Assembly (NCBI GenBank): GCA_963513935.1
Contig: OY740766.1
Coordinates: forward strand, 9,021,000-9,084,999
Reading direction: 5' to 3'
DNA: 64,000 bases
Source: Aphrophora alni
Taxonomy: Eukaryota > Arthropoda > Insecta > Hemiptera > Aphrophoridae
Shown here: positions 45,804-57,403 of the stretch, piece by piece
Layout: every line of letters starts with the position of its first letter
How positions within the stretch are numbered: the first letter of the stretch is position 1
Notes under the pieces: model-generated
What the model saw: the letters and a program-made list of their open reading frames with translations, nothing else
Databases searched by the model: none
Told to the model about the DNA's origin: nothing
Program-made: the position numbers and the translations under genes

Positions 45804-46115
45804 ACACCAACACATTTTTTAATTATGTTAATTTGTTTCCATAGAAACCAAGCAAATATAAATTAAATGTTGTAATAATGATGTTTTGCTTAATTTGTAC
45901 ATTTTTTATTTTATAATTGTTACGTGCAGTTCAAGTAGTTGTGCCTCAGACCCAACTGTGATTTGTGTCACAGTGTGCGTTATTTGTCATATTTCCATTA
46001 TTATTAATGCTAAAATAAAAAGTAAAATTGTCAATTGATTTGTTTATGAAATAATAGCGTTATTTTATTGGTTTCCATGGATACAAATGAATATAATTCA
46101 TAAATGTGTTGGTGT
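45804..46115. mobile_element. 312-bp MITE with ACACCAACACAT ends
   Basis: Left 'acaccaacacatttttt..aattatgtt' pairs with right 'aatataattcataaatgtgttggtgt', with 'tttccatagaaacca' facing 'tggtttccatgga' inside. TIR about 55 bp, imperfect. It lies next to (TA)n, so the target duplication (perhaps TA) cannot be fixed. Non-coding. Confidence 0.75.
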
Positions 46116-46149
46116 TAGACTAGTTTTGATTGTTGCAAACAATCGCCAA

Positions 46150-46510
46150 GATATTATATTTTTTGTTTTTTGTTGATAACTTGATTATCCTTTGACCTAC
46201 AGAAAAAATAAAAATAAAAATAAAAATTTTTGTTTGATTTTAGGAAAGAAAAATATTTTGTCCCTTGTAACTTTTTTGTAAAGTTAACGATTTGTAAGAT
46301 ATATTTTGTTAAAGATTTTAAATTGCCACCATTTTGAAAATTATTAAAATAAAGTCTTGTTGTGTGGTACACTTGTAAAACGTAACATACAAAATAGTTA
46401 TACTAAATTTGAACTCAATAGACTACACTATTAGACTACACTATTTTTCTGCAGTTATGTTTTTTGGGAAAAAATAAAATGGCGAATAAACGGAAAACGA
46501 AGAGGAATTC
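46150..46510. repeat. Dispersed repeat family B, copy 2 (partial)
   Basis: 'gccaccattttgaaaat', 'aaataaagtcttg' and 'actaaatttgaactcaatag' follow the order seen at 7990-8100 and 59540-59640. Confidence 0.45.
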
Positions 46511-46734
46511 GACTGTATGTTATTTGATATTTTTTATTGGTTTTGATGTATATAATCCGAAAATGAATAGCCAATCCACCTTTTTCGTTACACCATGTTA
46601 ACGAAAAAATGTGTGCAAAATTACAAATTAAACAACGTCTAACTTGACGAGACATCCCCTTACTTATATTGGGTATGGAAATTTCTAACTGGAACTTACA
46701 CCTTTGGAGTCATCTACTCTTTGATTAGATTACA

Positions 46735-46854
46735 AATAAACAGATTGCTGACATATTTGCTAAACCCCTTGGAAATATTCAATTTACAAAGTTGAAAATC
46801 TTTTGCTGTGCTAAAACATGTTTGTTAAAGTATATTTTAAACATTGAAAGTTAG
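46735..46854 (+). pseudogene. Copia-type polyprotein C-terminus (RNase H end)
   Basis: One frame reads NKQIADIFAKPLGNIQFTKL and runs to the stop at 46852-46854. NxxADxxTKPL is the signature at the end of Ty1/Copia RNase H, here with A for T. The upstream frame is not recognisable. About 150 bp downstream lie a purine tract and an LTR-like start, as expected for the 3' end of a Copia element. Confidence 0.75.
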
Positions 46855-47001
46855 GTTAAAACTCTACAAATAGTTAATTTTCCTGTAAATATCAATTCAA
46901 GTTGTGGGGTGAAGTTAGGTCACCTGGGTATTTAGTTTGTTGCGTGAATTGTATTAACTGTGTTTTAGTTTTAATATGTATTAAATTTAAAAAAAACAAT
47001 T

Positions 47002-47270
47002 AAGGGAAGGTTGGATATAATCGTTATATACTTAAGATTTTGAGTTCACAATTATGATAGTAGGTAAAACTCTGTTCAGTGCATCAATTTGTGAAAGGGT
47101 TGAGTGTACTTGTGGTTCAAGGTAGTTGTGAATATACAGGAACTGAGAAGTTTTGGAAAAATGAGATGTAAAACAGTCAAATTGCATTGTTAGTGTTCAT
47201 TGTTTTGTAGTTAAAGCATTAATAACAACCGTTCTTTGAGATAATATTCTTATTTAATAAAAATAAAAAT
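47002..47270 (+). repeat. Polypurine tract and possible 3' LTR of the Copia relic
   Basis: AAGGGAAGG (47002-47010) is followed by TTGGATATAATCG, similar to common Copia LTR starts (TGTTGGAATATAA). The LTR's right edge is not visible and no second LTR lies in the window. Confidence 0.45.
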
Positions 47271-47949
47271 GATTAAGCGCCAACATATTTAACCAGCATT
47301 GAATACTATCGAAGGAATTTATTGATGGATAAGTCTTTATCAATCCGTGATATCGTATTGTTATAGTGAAGAATTTAGATAAGATATGGCAAAAATCTAC
47401 GCAGTAAAACTATAGGTCTGACTAATACATAAACCCTTGTATAGTAATTGTAACTTTGCAAAATAATTCAGCTGGTGTAGGATACCCCACAGTGACATGG
47501 CTTAGTGACATTTTCTTCTGGGAACGCTTCCTAAGGTCATGTAAATTAATTTGGTCGTAAAGGGGTTTCGTACATATGTTGGGAGGACATTCAAAACGGT
47601 TTTGAATTTGATAATCCCTGAGCCGATTTTAAGTAGAACATATATCTTCATTTTACTTTAAGAAATTATCAGCACTAGCGTTTAGACATATCAAACTCGT
47701 AGTAATGTATGTTCCACTCTTTTAGGGGTCCAGTCTGGTATGGTTACAATTTTAACGAATGGGGGATTTTTGTTTGTGGATTGTAGTGGTAAAACGATCT
47801 CTCCAATAATGTTTGTATTGTTTCCGAGTAGTGAGGTGTAATTACATAACATATTTTAGTGGCCTTATCTTCTACTGTACCTTCTCTACTGTAAAAGGTT
47901 AAACCCACGCTTTACAACCATCGATTTACTTTCTATTGCTTATTAAACA
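47271..47949. other. No gene seen
   Basis: AT-rich spacer. Confidence 0.35.
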
Positions 47950-48530
47950 TTTTGTTTTATTAGGGTAAGTCAATAAGTAAATTGAAATTGAAAAACTCTA
48001 TATATTTATTGTACTTACATAAATAATAGTAACATTGCTTTTCAGCTTGATCCTCACCTACTTCTATGCATTTAGTCCATCTTTTAACGAGCATTTTAAT
48101 TCCTTCTTGGAATAAGGTTTTTGGTCTCGTGTTCAGAAAGTTGTTACGCACCGCTTCAATGGCCTCTTAATGATAGATAATGATTCCCTCGCAACTGTTC
48201 TTTTAAAAAGATGAAAGTCGTTTGGAGCCAAGTCCGGACTAATATGGAGGGTGGTCCAACAACTGAAAACCAATATTTTGAAGGTACAGGGCTGTGTTTT
48301 TGGCCGTATTGGGTCGAGCGTTATCCTGACGCAAAATCACGACTTTTGAAAGTTTACCACGTCTTTTGTATTTGATTTTTGGCTTCAATAAACGCAGTAG
48401 CTCACAGTAGCTGTCACTATTTATTGTTTGATCTTTAGGTTTGAAGTCAATCAAAATTGGACCTTCCGTATCCCAGAATATCGAGATGACAACCTTTCCT
48501 GCAGATATCTGAGTTTTGAACTTTTTTTTG
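47950..48530 (-). pseudogene. Mariner transposase, C-terminal half, broken
   Basis: Minus strand from about 48530: ISAGKVVISIFWDTEG, then GPILIDFKPKDQTINSD..Y in the open frame to 48239. It includes LRQDNARPNT with the second catalytic Asp and ends LDHPPY at a stop caused by one inserted base. Past the frameshift come SPDLAPNDFHLF, with the third Asp, and then RNNFLNTRPKTLFQEG..KMLVKRWTKCIEV to 47960. This is the DD34D mariner arrangement. The helix-turn-helix and first Asp are missing, so it is 5'-truncated. 'tagggtaagtcaataagtaa' at 47962 may be part of its terminal repeat. Confidence 0.85.
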
Positions 48531-48704
48531 TGAGAGATGAAGGTTGTTTCTACACCAAAGTTTCATGAAACAAATATAAAAAGATAGCTGTTTTAGGAAA
48601 CGTTTTTTGATTAGTAACTTACAATAATTGGGGTAAATAAAAACTTTCTAATAATGAAACAATCGTTACATGCTGTTTTATTTTAGTCACATGCAGTATG
48701 TAGT

Positions 48705-48890
48705 TTAAAGAAAGTTATATTATGGGTCAAAAAATGGATGATGAATTTTTCGCTGATTTGTTTTGAGATCCTCAGACAAAAAACGATTTTTGAAATAATG
48801 TCCGTCTGTCGTCAGAACCAACGATTGAGACGATTTTGATAAAATTTATTGAGTATATTTACAACCGAGGCTAACACAAATTTTACCTTT
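48705..48890. repeat. Dispersed repeat family A, copy 2
   Basis: 'gaaagttatattatgggtca', 'aaaatggatgatgaattttt' and 'gaaataatgtccgtctgtc' match the copies near 520, 55757 and 63640. Confidence 0.6.
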
Positions 48891-49935
48891 AACACTGCTA
48901 CAAGAGTGAAATGAAACTTGAAACCCAATTAAGAAACAAATTAGGGGTTTTATATGGAAAATAAAATAGGTCCCATAACTGAATATCCAGTAATTTCCGA
49001 GAAAATTACAAATAAAATAAAATTTAAAAAATTGGAGTCAAGAAACACACTTTTCACATTTGGAGTAAAATAACTTTGTTAAATGGTTAATAAAAACCTT
49101 TGAATAAAACATGTAGAGCATTTAATTGTGAGAAATTTTTAAACAATGTTAACAAAAAATTTTCTGCAGGAAGGGTAACAGAGTTGTGGATAAAAAACAA
49201 TTTCTTTTCCCCAGAACATTACGCTACCAATTGTTTCTTATTCACATTGTATTTAAAACATATTGTACCTTATGAATAAAGAAGGCATTTTTGTGTTTTA
49301 CGTTAAAGAAATAATATAATTTTACTTTAAAATGTCCTACAATACATTTATCTTTGTTTTGATGTGGGAGGATTCTTCATTAATATGACTTTTGCCCTAC
49401 ATGAACAGTGTAGATCGCCTTATGCACAGTCCATGCGTGAAAACGCCGTTGTTACGGATGACGGAGGTCTGTCCTTTGAGGGACATTTATCCAGTTTATT
49501 TTAATTATATGTTTATGCACCAATAAACAGATATAATGCTAGGAAATTAAGATACATTCACAGTGTTATTTTTAATGATGCACTTTTCTAATCAGAATAA
49601 CATTGTCGTGAATTATAAAAGCATAATAATACTAGGTAGTGTATACTTGGTAACCTTTATACTTTAGCCGTAAAAGTTTTTACACTGCAGCAACCGTATC
49701 TTTTTACGGTTGTACTAGTAGATATGAATTTTGTACGGATTTGTAACTTCGAAGTCTATACAATTTTCTTATTTTACAATTTATAATTTTTAAGTTATCT
49801 TACTTTTACGAGGTATAGGCTGTTAGATAATCATCACAAATTTTTACCTCTCTTTCTCCATCAATCTTTCCGTTTGCCTCAAAAATCGACATTCAGAAAA
49901 ATCTATTTAAATTGTCGGCCATTTATTATATTTAT
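48891..49935. other. No gene seen
   Basis: AT-rich spacer without recognised elements. Confidence 0.4.
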
Positions 49936-49937
49936 TA

Positions 49938-51500
49938 TACAGGGTCTCCGAAAAAGAATGCCGGGATTTCGAACGGCCGTTGCTTGGGGACTATTCAAGT
50001 TAACTAAACGATTTAAACGTCAAATAGAAGAGAAAAGAACAAAGTTTTGTTTTCCGTGTAGCATGGGAGGAAGCGTTGACCTTGGCATGTGCAGAACGGT
50101 GGCACGTCTACCCGGCACCAAATCTGACCACCGCTATAAGGTTAATCAGGCGTTACTAATTTCACAACTTAACCCGCCACCGAGGCAGTTTAAAGGTAGT
50201 CGAGCGAGGTCCCCCCTCCACAACCTAACCTATTTCTATAATAAATGTTATAGTATTTATAATCGTAATAAAAAAACGGCCACACTTTTGTTATTGTCTA
50301 TCCCTTCGTCTAGTGAAGCTCGTCCCCTAATTTCTTAAAATTTGCAGCGAGAGAAGTTACCTTCATTTTACAATCCCCTTACGGAAAGGGGAGGTGATTA
50401 AGAGAAGAAAAAAGAGAAAGGAGAGGTTGAGGGGGAGTAGTGTAGGTGGAATGGGTAAGTGGGGTGGCTTGTGCCGGGTTGACATACTGTCATGGCGGCC
50501 GATGAAGGGACCAGTGCCGGGTCGACGTGTTTTTTATAACATATAATGGTTGGTGCCGGGTTGAAGAACTCCCGTGCAGAACGTGACTCACACGCCTGAT
50601 ACCAGTTGCGAGTACGATGTTTACGGCGCAACAGAAGGCACTGTGGTACGCAGAATTTAAATCGATTGTTAGTGTGCAGCGTCGGTTTCGAGTTACTTAT
50701 CGAGGTCAAAATTCGCCCGATGATAAAGCAATTCGTCGTTGGTTTAGTCAGTTTCGTGACTCTGGAAGTGTTTTGAAAGGACAGTCACCTGGCCGGCCAA
50801 AAACAAGTGATGACAAAGTTGAAGAAATCCGACATTCTTGCATCAGAAGCCCAAAAAAATCTATTGTCCGACAAAGTCTTCAGTTGAACATACCCAAATC
50901 AACACTCCACGATGTTATTCGTAAAAGATTGTGACTTCGTGCCTACAAAATTCAGTTAAGACATCAGATTAAACCCGCCGATCGCCCTAAGCGTACAGAT
51001 TTTGCCAGTTTTATGCTCAGTGAGATTGATTACAATCCCAATTTTTATTAAAAGAGTGCTGTTCTCAGACGAAGCTACATTTCACACAAACGGTGTTGTT
51101 AATCGTCACAATTGTCGTATATGGGGTTCGGTGCAGCCTAATATTGTGCAGGAACATGTGTGCGATTTGCCAAAAGTGAATTTATGGTGTGGATTAATGT
51201 ATGAACAAGAGATATGGCCTTTCTTTTGTTTATGCTGAGAAAATTCGAGATTTGCCACATCTGCGTGGAAGCGATCGCAACTGTGACACCAGAGATGCTA
51301 CACAACACTTGGCGAGAAATCGAATATCGCTTCGATGTCTGCAGAGCAACAAATGGAGCTCACATCGAAACATATTAAGGCATGAAAAAAAAACTTTGTT
51401 CTTTTCTCTTCTATTTGACGTTTAAATTGTTTAGTTATCTTGAATAATCTCCAAGCAACGGCCGTTAGAAATCCTGGCCGTCTTTTTCGGAAACCCTGTA
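49938..51500 (+). mobile_element. Tc1/mariner-type element with ~110-bp TIRs, TA target duplication
   Basis: Begins TACAGGGTCTCCGAAAAAG and ends TTTTTCGGAAACCCTGTA, with TA outside (49936-49937, 51501-51502). The ends match over about 110 bp, to 'aagaacaaagttt'. Between them lie about 550 bp of 5' non-coding sequence, with three 'gtgccgggttga'-type phrases at 50472-50570, and then a transposase pseudogene. At 1563 bp it is close to full length, apart from a deletion in the catalytic domain. Confidence 0.9.
50617..51378 (+). pseudogene. Mariner-type transposase with internal deletion
   Basis: Start ATG 50617. Residues 1-105 hold two helix-turn-helix segments separated by SPGRPKTSDD, the GRP-type linker. 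A TGA at 50932 is followed in frame by an RAYKIQLRHQIKPADRPKR segment. A frameshift near 51045 leads to VLFSDEATFHTNG (first catalytic Asp) and VNRHNCRIWG..KVNLWCGLM. Then the central DDE region, including the second and third acidic residues, is deleted. The C-terminus resumes near 51245 (IRDLPHLR, then TPEMLHNTWREIEYRFDVCR) and ends at a TAA near 51378. It cannot encode an active enzyme. Confidence 0.85.
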
Positions 51501-51502
51501 TA

Positions 51503-54330
51503 TGTTTATTATGTAAATATGTTCGAGAGTACTCGTTAATAAATACAAAAAAATTTGGTTAATATCAAAATTTTTGATATTTGAAATGAAAGTAATTCAA
51601 AATTGTATGATTGAGTTTTGTAACGTGTAGCACGAGTATTAGTGGGCTCAAATTCCTACTACAATGAAGTAGCAGGGGGGCCTATAATACACACAAAATT
51701 TCATCTAAATCAGTCCACTCATTTTGCTGTAGCACAACAGACTATAAACTATTTTATGACACCAAGACACATCAAAGCGAATGTCAGTGAATCGATTAAT
51801 CGTGGTTTTTACTCTGCCAATCATAAAACGTTCCCCGTAGTATGTATAAGTGAAAATATTACAATTTCCAGCAACTGATATACAACGCCAAGTATTTTTG
51901 TCTGACATTTAGGTTTTAATACCTGTAAAGCTAGTCATGAAGTAACCCAAGGGAATTTCCTGATCAATAAATAAACAGCTGACTTACGGGAACACTCGAT
52001 GAGTCACTGGCTTGATGATTCCATGCACGTTTTTATTATCAATTTCTAGGAAAAGGTCTTTTACTCAATTTTTAAAAAGTTTATTTGTGTCTTCTCACCA
52101 AAATTACTTATCGAGGATTTCGATGGAAATAACTTGAGCAGATTTAGATATTTCATGATTAAACGGCTGTGTTTATATTTCATTTTTACTTTTTGACAGA
52201 AATCTCAAAATGACTTGGTAAATGGTTTTGTGTATCGGTACGTGAGTGCAATGATTTATTTTTTGTGGTTTTCTAATTTTGGACCGTCACACAGCATTCA
52301 TTTTAATAAAAGGGTGTAATTGCATAATTCTAAACGTTATACCATATATTCTGCACTCTTAGACTTCTGTACACTAGCCTTTAGTAAGTCTGTAAACCTC
52401 TCGCTTGTTGATTTAGGGATACTTACTACTTATTTGCTTATAAAACCTATAATGAAAGCAGAATAACTTTAAAAATAACAAAAATAGTTTGATAAAAATC
52501 TGTTGCTACAAAATTTTACAAATTCGGGTTTATTTTATGTATTTGTGGAATCAATGGACCAAGTAACAGATTCTAACCGTCAGTAATTTAAGGACATCTC
52601 TGAGACGTTTTTACCAAACGGTTAGAGTAGTAAGCGTGTACAAATCATACCCCAGTATATTTGTTAGAGGTAAGTGGAGGTCCACAACAGATACGTTTTT
52701 GTACTCAAACCTCAAGGACAGTCGGGAAAAAGAATTTGAAAAGGAGATTAAAGAAAGAGTAATCTAATCCCAAGGAAAATCAGAACTGGAATAAAGGACA
52801 TCCATTTTTCTGTTCGGTTAACTAGAATTGCCCACTTCTGGTGTCTGGTGCAACTCATTTTCAGACCACTTGACACATCTGTCTACTCAGTCGAAGTTCC
52901 ACTCCTGGGTCTATAACACCCTCTGAAGGAACCAAAGTCCTCCAGCCGATCACCCAGACTGATCACCCAACTTTTGCTGAAATTTATCTTCACATCTGAT
53001 CATTGTCTACATTTAACTCTTAACTAGGTAAGGATTTAACAATCAGTCTTACACATAAAGTATACAGTCTTGCATCATCTTACTTCCTGGTTTACACAAC
53101 ACTTTACTAATTCTTTAAACATGTACATTTTTAAAGCTATACTAACTTTAGTTGTAAGCCATCACCTAAACATAATTGTTTAAAATGAATTATCAATAAA
53201 CATTTTCCGTCAATCCGGTTTTTGAAAAATTATTCTTTTATAACATTTTACAATTTTTTTCCTTTGTTACATCAAATATTGATTCTTATTTTTGCCTTAT
53301 AGCAGGTATCCCCAGAATGTAGAATTACGGCGTTTAGGTGTTTATTTTAAAGTGCACAATTATATCAGGAACTAAAGACAATGGTGATCATAATAAATAA
53401 ATGGCCACCAATTTTGTTACGATTCGATTGAACGATTTCTGAGAAATCAGACAAAAACATTTTTTCTGGACTTTTGTTTATTATTTATTACCCATGCAAA
53501 TTATTTAAATGAAATAAAATTATACTTGAATAAAAGTACAACTATAGACATGGATATATAAAGTTTTTTTTTAATTTTTAAGAAGTATAAAGTCACGATT
53601 TTCATTTTTCGTAAAATAAACCAGCTTGTAATAATTTTTTTCTTCTAACGAAATAGTTTTAAGAAACAAATGTTTACATTGAGTAAATCTATGGGTATGA
53701 ATTTTTCCGTTTTTCGCATTCATTTTCACACCTAATAGTTTTGTCCAGCATTAATCTCGGAAAATAAATATTTCTTCGTAAAACAGTAGAAGGTAATGAG
53801 GTGTTGTTTCTGATTTTACACCCTCTTCAATTTTTTAATTTATTGACAATTTTATATTTCCCCTGCTTTTTTTTTAGCCATAGCTCAGAAATATAAGATG
53901 GTCCTATTTCTTCTCCAATTATTTAAGGAAACATTTTTCGAGTAATTGTTTCTGGTATTTAAACATTTCCCTGTCATACTGCTTCAAAAACAGGTTTTCA
54001 TACATGCATTGAGATGCTAAAGTTGATCTTTTTAGTCCTAGCTAGTTGATCTTTTTAAAAAAAACATCAGCTGAGGACGAGATCATCAGCTGTTACTTCG
54101 TTTATACGAATCAATAAACGTTTGTAGTGAATCTATAAAAACCTACCGATACTCTCGATTGTAAATAACCGATAAAACAGCTGTTACCATCGTTATAATT
54201 AGACCACCACTAAACAGAAACTAACAGCTGTAATAGCTGCAAACTTGTGTAACTTGTGCAAACTTTTGAAGGTAAATAGGTTATAACATTTTAGTTTTTG
54301 TGAAATTGTTGTTTTAGTATAACGAAAAAT
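51503..54330. other. Long stretch with no recognised gene
   Basis: AT-rich. Overlapping opposite frames at 51642-51908 have no domain. Family C-like phrases occur near 52700-52780. 'gttgatctttttagtcctagct' near 54020 is partly repeated. Three 'cagctgtta' phrases occur at 54091-54230. Confidence 0.4.
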
Positions 54331-54337
54331 ATAATTC

Positions 54338-54424
54338 ATCACTAGGACCAAAAGAAGCTAGTTCCGGCCTCGGACTTTAAACTTGAGCTTTTATTGAAAA
54401 GCTTAACTTTTGGTCCTAATGATG
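54338..54424. repeat. Imperfect hairpin
   Basis: 'atcactaggaccaaaagaagct' faces 'agcttaacttttggtcctaatgat', about 20 paired bases around a 40-nt loop. Possibly a MITE remnant. Confidence 0.55.
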
Positions 54425-54554
54425 AAAATACTATATTATACAGTCATTCAAGTGTTGACATGGGGGGGGGAAGAGGTTGATGTCTAGACGTTATTACTGA
54501 GCGATTCTCTTGGTTAGATTTAGTTACTTAATTCACCCTTATAGCCTCATGTAA

Positions 54555-55532
54555 CTATACTATAGTGTGCAACGCACTTATTGTAACGCAAATTGTATGT
54601 TAATGTTTAGATAATTTCAAAACCGAATCTAACCTAACCTAATCTAACGCAACGCACTTATCGTAACGCATAATGTATGTTAATGTTTTAAATAATTTCA
54701 AAACCTAACCTAACCTGACCTAACTTAACCTAACGCAACGCACTTATCGTAACGCAGAATGTATGTTAATGTTTTAGATAATTTCAAAACTTAACCTAAC
54801 CTGACCTAACCTAACCTAACCTAACGCAACGCACTTATCGTAACGCAGAATATATGTTAATGTTTTAAATAATTTCAAAACTTAACCTAACCTAACGCAA
54901 CGCACTTATCGTTACGCAGAATGTATGTTAATGTTTTAGATAATTTCAAAACCTAACCTAACCTGACCTAACCTAACCTAACGCAACGCACTTATCGTAA
55001 CGCAGAATGTATGTTAATGTTTTAGATAATTTCAAAACCTAACCTAACCTGACCTAACCTAACCTAACGCAATGCACTTATCGTAACGCAGAATGTATGT
55101 TAATGTTTTAGATAATTTCAAAACCGAACCTAAACCTAACCTGACCTGACCTAACCTAACCTAACCTAACCTAACGCAACGCACTTATCGTAACGCAGAA
55201 TGTATATTAATGTTTTAGATAATTTCAAAACCTAACCTGACCTAACCTAACCTAACGCAACGCACTTATCGTAACGCAGAATGTATGTTAATGTTTTAGA
55301 TAATTTCAAAACCGAACCTAACCTAACCTAACCTGACCTAACCTAACCTAATCTAACGCAACGCACTTATCGTAACGCAGAATGTATATTAATGTTTTAG
55401 ATAATTTCAAAACCGAACCTAAACCTAACCTAACCTGACCTGACCTAACCTAACCTAACCTAACGCAACGCACTTATCGTAACGCAGAATGTATGTTAAT
55501 GTTTTAGATCATTTCAAAACCTAACCTAACCT
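54555..55532 (-). repeat. Composite satellite: 60-bp core plus CCTAA tracts, about 12 units
   Basis: Each unit has a conserved core (GCAACGCACTTATCGTAACG, then 'cagaatgtatgttaatg', then 'ttttagataatttcaaaac') followed by a run of CCTAA/CCTGA pentamers of variable number. Cores with CGCACTTAT begin near 54568, 54653, 54739, 54830, 54901, 54987, 55073, 55190, 55261, 55362 and 55469, so units range from about 70 to 117 bp. The minus strand reads TTAGG, the insect telomere repeat. No coding frame. Confidence 0.95.
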
Positions 55533-55756
55533 ATGTTATATGTAGGCTTACCACCCACGAAGTCGATGAATACATCCTTACACTTGTGCAACACTCCAAG
55601 TTAAACAACCTTGAATTGGAGATCAAGAGCACTTGTTTTAATTTTTGCATCTTATTAGTCTCATTTAGAAGTTGTCGTTGTTACAACTGTTTGTTAGTCA
55701 TAACAAGTCATCAAACATTTCGCTTTATTTATTATTGTTATCTTTCTTTCCTAAGA
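55533..55756. other. No feature seen
   Basis: Unique AT-rich spacer; a 69-codon frame at 55586 has no domain. Confidence 0.3.
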
Positions 55757-56105
55757 AAGTTATGTAATGGGTCAAAATATCAAAGTCGAGTTTGAGTTCA
55801 TGTTTTTTGGAATAATGTCCTTCCGTCACTGAATAAGCAACAACGCGTAGACCAATTTTAATCAAATTTGGTATGTGGGAATATTTTAGCCATATATCAT
55901 CGGGTCTTTAATTTTTTTTTTTTAATAATTCAAAATTTGCAGGTAGCTGTCATAAAAACAAAATTTATTTATATAAATTGGCTTTCTCGATTTTGATAGA
56001 ATTTCGCTCAAGTATAGTCTCTAAGGACTCATACAAAATGCAGTGGTTGACATTTCTCCAAACATGAAATCATAGGATTAAAGTGACAAAAATACATTCA
56101 AGACG
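55757..56105. repeat. Dispersed repeat family A, copy 3
   Basis: 'aagttatgtaatgggtcaaa', 'ggaataatgtccttccgtcac' and 'tttgatagaatttcgctcaa' match the order at 520-930. Confidence 0.6.
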
Positions 56106-56135
56106 CTTGTGTATCACTACTTTCTTGACAGTTAG

Positions 56136-56210
56136 CTAACCTAACCTAACCTAACCTAACATAACTTAACCTAATCTAACCTAACCTAACCTAACATAAC
56201 CTAACCTAAC
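56136..56210 (-). repeat. Interstitial (CCTAA)n array
   Basis: About 75 bp of CTAAC pentamers with a few CATAA and CTAAT variants, i.e. TTAGG on the minus strand. It ends 21 bp before the element at 56232. Confidence 0.93.
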
Positions 56211-56231
56211 GGGCCTCGTATATGTGTATTA

Positions 56232-57401
56232 TACCGGGTGTTCAAAAAGTCTGGAAACCCCTTAATATTAATTTTATTAATAAACGCAGAGCAATGAAAC
56301 TCTAGGATTACGTCCTGACTGTAGTTACCGACTTTTTGCTCATTTTAACTGTCTTTTTTAGCTTTGGGGGGGACGTCCTATGGAGGAAGTCTAAAAAATC
56401 TTAAATGTAAGCATAGGTCGAATTATACCTCATTTTAAAGGTTTTTGTTAGAGGAACACATTGCCGCAATCCCGACTGAATAAGGACCATTCGTTTGGAA
56501 ATGGCAGCCTCTTAAAGTTTGTTTGATTTTAATGCTAATTCAATGGCAAATTTTTAGTAAGCTTTAGTTTAGATTACAATGTCACTTAGTGAGACAGAGC
56601 AAATAACCATTCTGATGATGAGGGGTTATGGGGATAGAACTCGTTCATATGAGGAGGTAAGCCGCTTTTTTCAATGAAACTTGCCCCAATTGACCACCTA
56701 TTCAAAAATCGGTGTTGAAGACCGTACAGCGTGGTTCTGTAACAGATCGGTCAAGATCCGGACGGCCAAAATCAGCAACCAATGCTACCAATCAGTTACA
56801 CAAGGACGCCACTTCGAGCAGCTCCTGTAATACCTTCCAAGGTTTGTATGTTTTTTTATAATTATTGTCTTGCAAAGTAAGTAATTTAAACATAAACAAC
56901 TGACATACTGTCTGTTCAATTTTATTAACAATGATAATTGTCCCCAATTACATCTGTGCACTCCTAACCTTTTAAAACAATTAAATCGACCATTACTGAT
57001 ATTTCCTATCCCTCCACACTCCAGCTGTGAAATTCTCATAGCTAAAACACTAACATAACCAACACAGTTGAGTATTCACTTCTGCCTCTTAATCTTCTCA
57101 ACGTAAAGTTAACAAATTTTAAAAGGCTGCCATTTCCAAACGAATGGTCCTTTTTCAGTCGGGATTGCGGCAATGTGTTCCTCTAACAAAGACCTTTAAA
57201 ATGAGGTATAATTCGACCTATGCTTACATTTAAGATTTTTTAGACTTCCTCCACAGGACGTCCCCCCAAAGTGAAAAAAGACAGTTAAAATGAGCAAAAA
57301 GTCGGTAACTACAGTGAGGACGTAATCCTAGAGTTTCATTGCTCTGCGTTTATTAATAAAATTACTATTAAGGGGTTTCCAGACTTTTTGAACACCCGGT
57401 A
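56232..57401 (+). mobile_element. Long-TIR Tc1/mariner-like element, TA target duplication
   Basis: TACCGGGTGTTCAAAAAGTC at the left and GACTTTTTGAACACCCGGTA at the right, bounded by TA (56230-56231, 57402-57403). Arms of about 290 bp end inside at 'aatggcagcc'/'ggctgccatt'. The block CCTCATTTTAAAGG lies at 56428-56441 and its mirror at 57192-57206, each about 195 bp from an end. The interior holds a transposase N-terminal relic (56579-56810) and no catalytic domain. The minus frame 57039-56785 is a shadow. Confidence 0.9.
56579..56810 (+). pseudogene. Transposase N-terminal (helix-turn-helix) relic
   Basis: ATG 56579 starts MSLSETEQITILMMRGYGDR, then TRSYEEVSRFFQ and a stop. In shifted frames come a PPI(f)SKS-like segment, then GSVTDRSRSGRPKSATN, the GRP-type linker of Tc1/mariner transposases. 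Two or more frameshifts are needed to link them. The DDE part has been replaced by unrelated AT-rich sequence. It shows that the long-TIR element derives from a coding transposon. Confidence 0.7.
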
Positions 57402-57403
57402 TA

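Noticed and set aside
49874..50338. 154-codon frame at the left end of the mariner-type element
   Set aside because: It starts outside the element and runs through the terminal repeat and 5' non-coding region, with no transposase similarity.
50398..50709. 103-codon minus-strand frame over the mariner transposase start
   Set aside because: Shadow of the transposase helix-turn-helix frame; no recognisable residues of its own.
54060..54120. Another hammerhead motif (CTGAGGACGAG near 54070)
   Set aside because: No GAAA box follows a stem II at a suitable distance, and there is no stem I partner.
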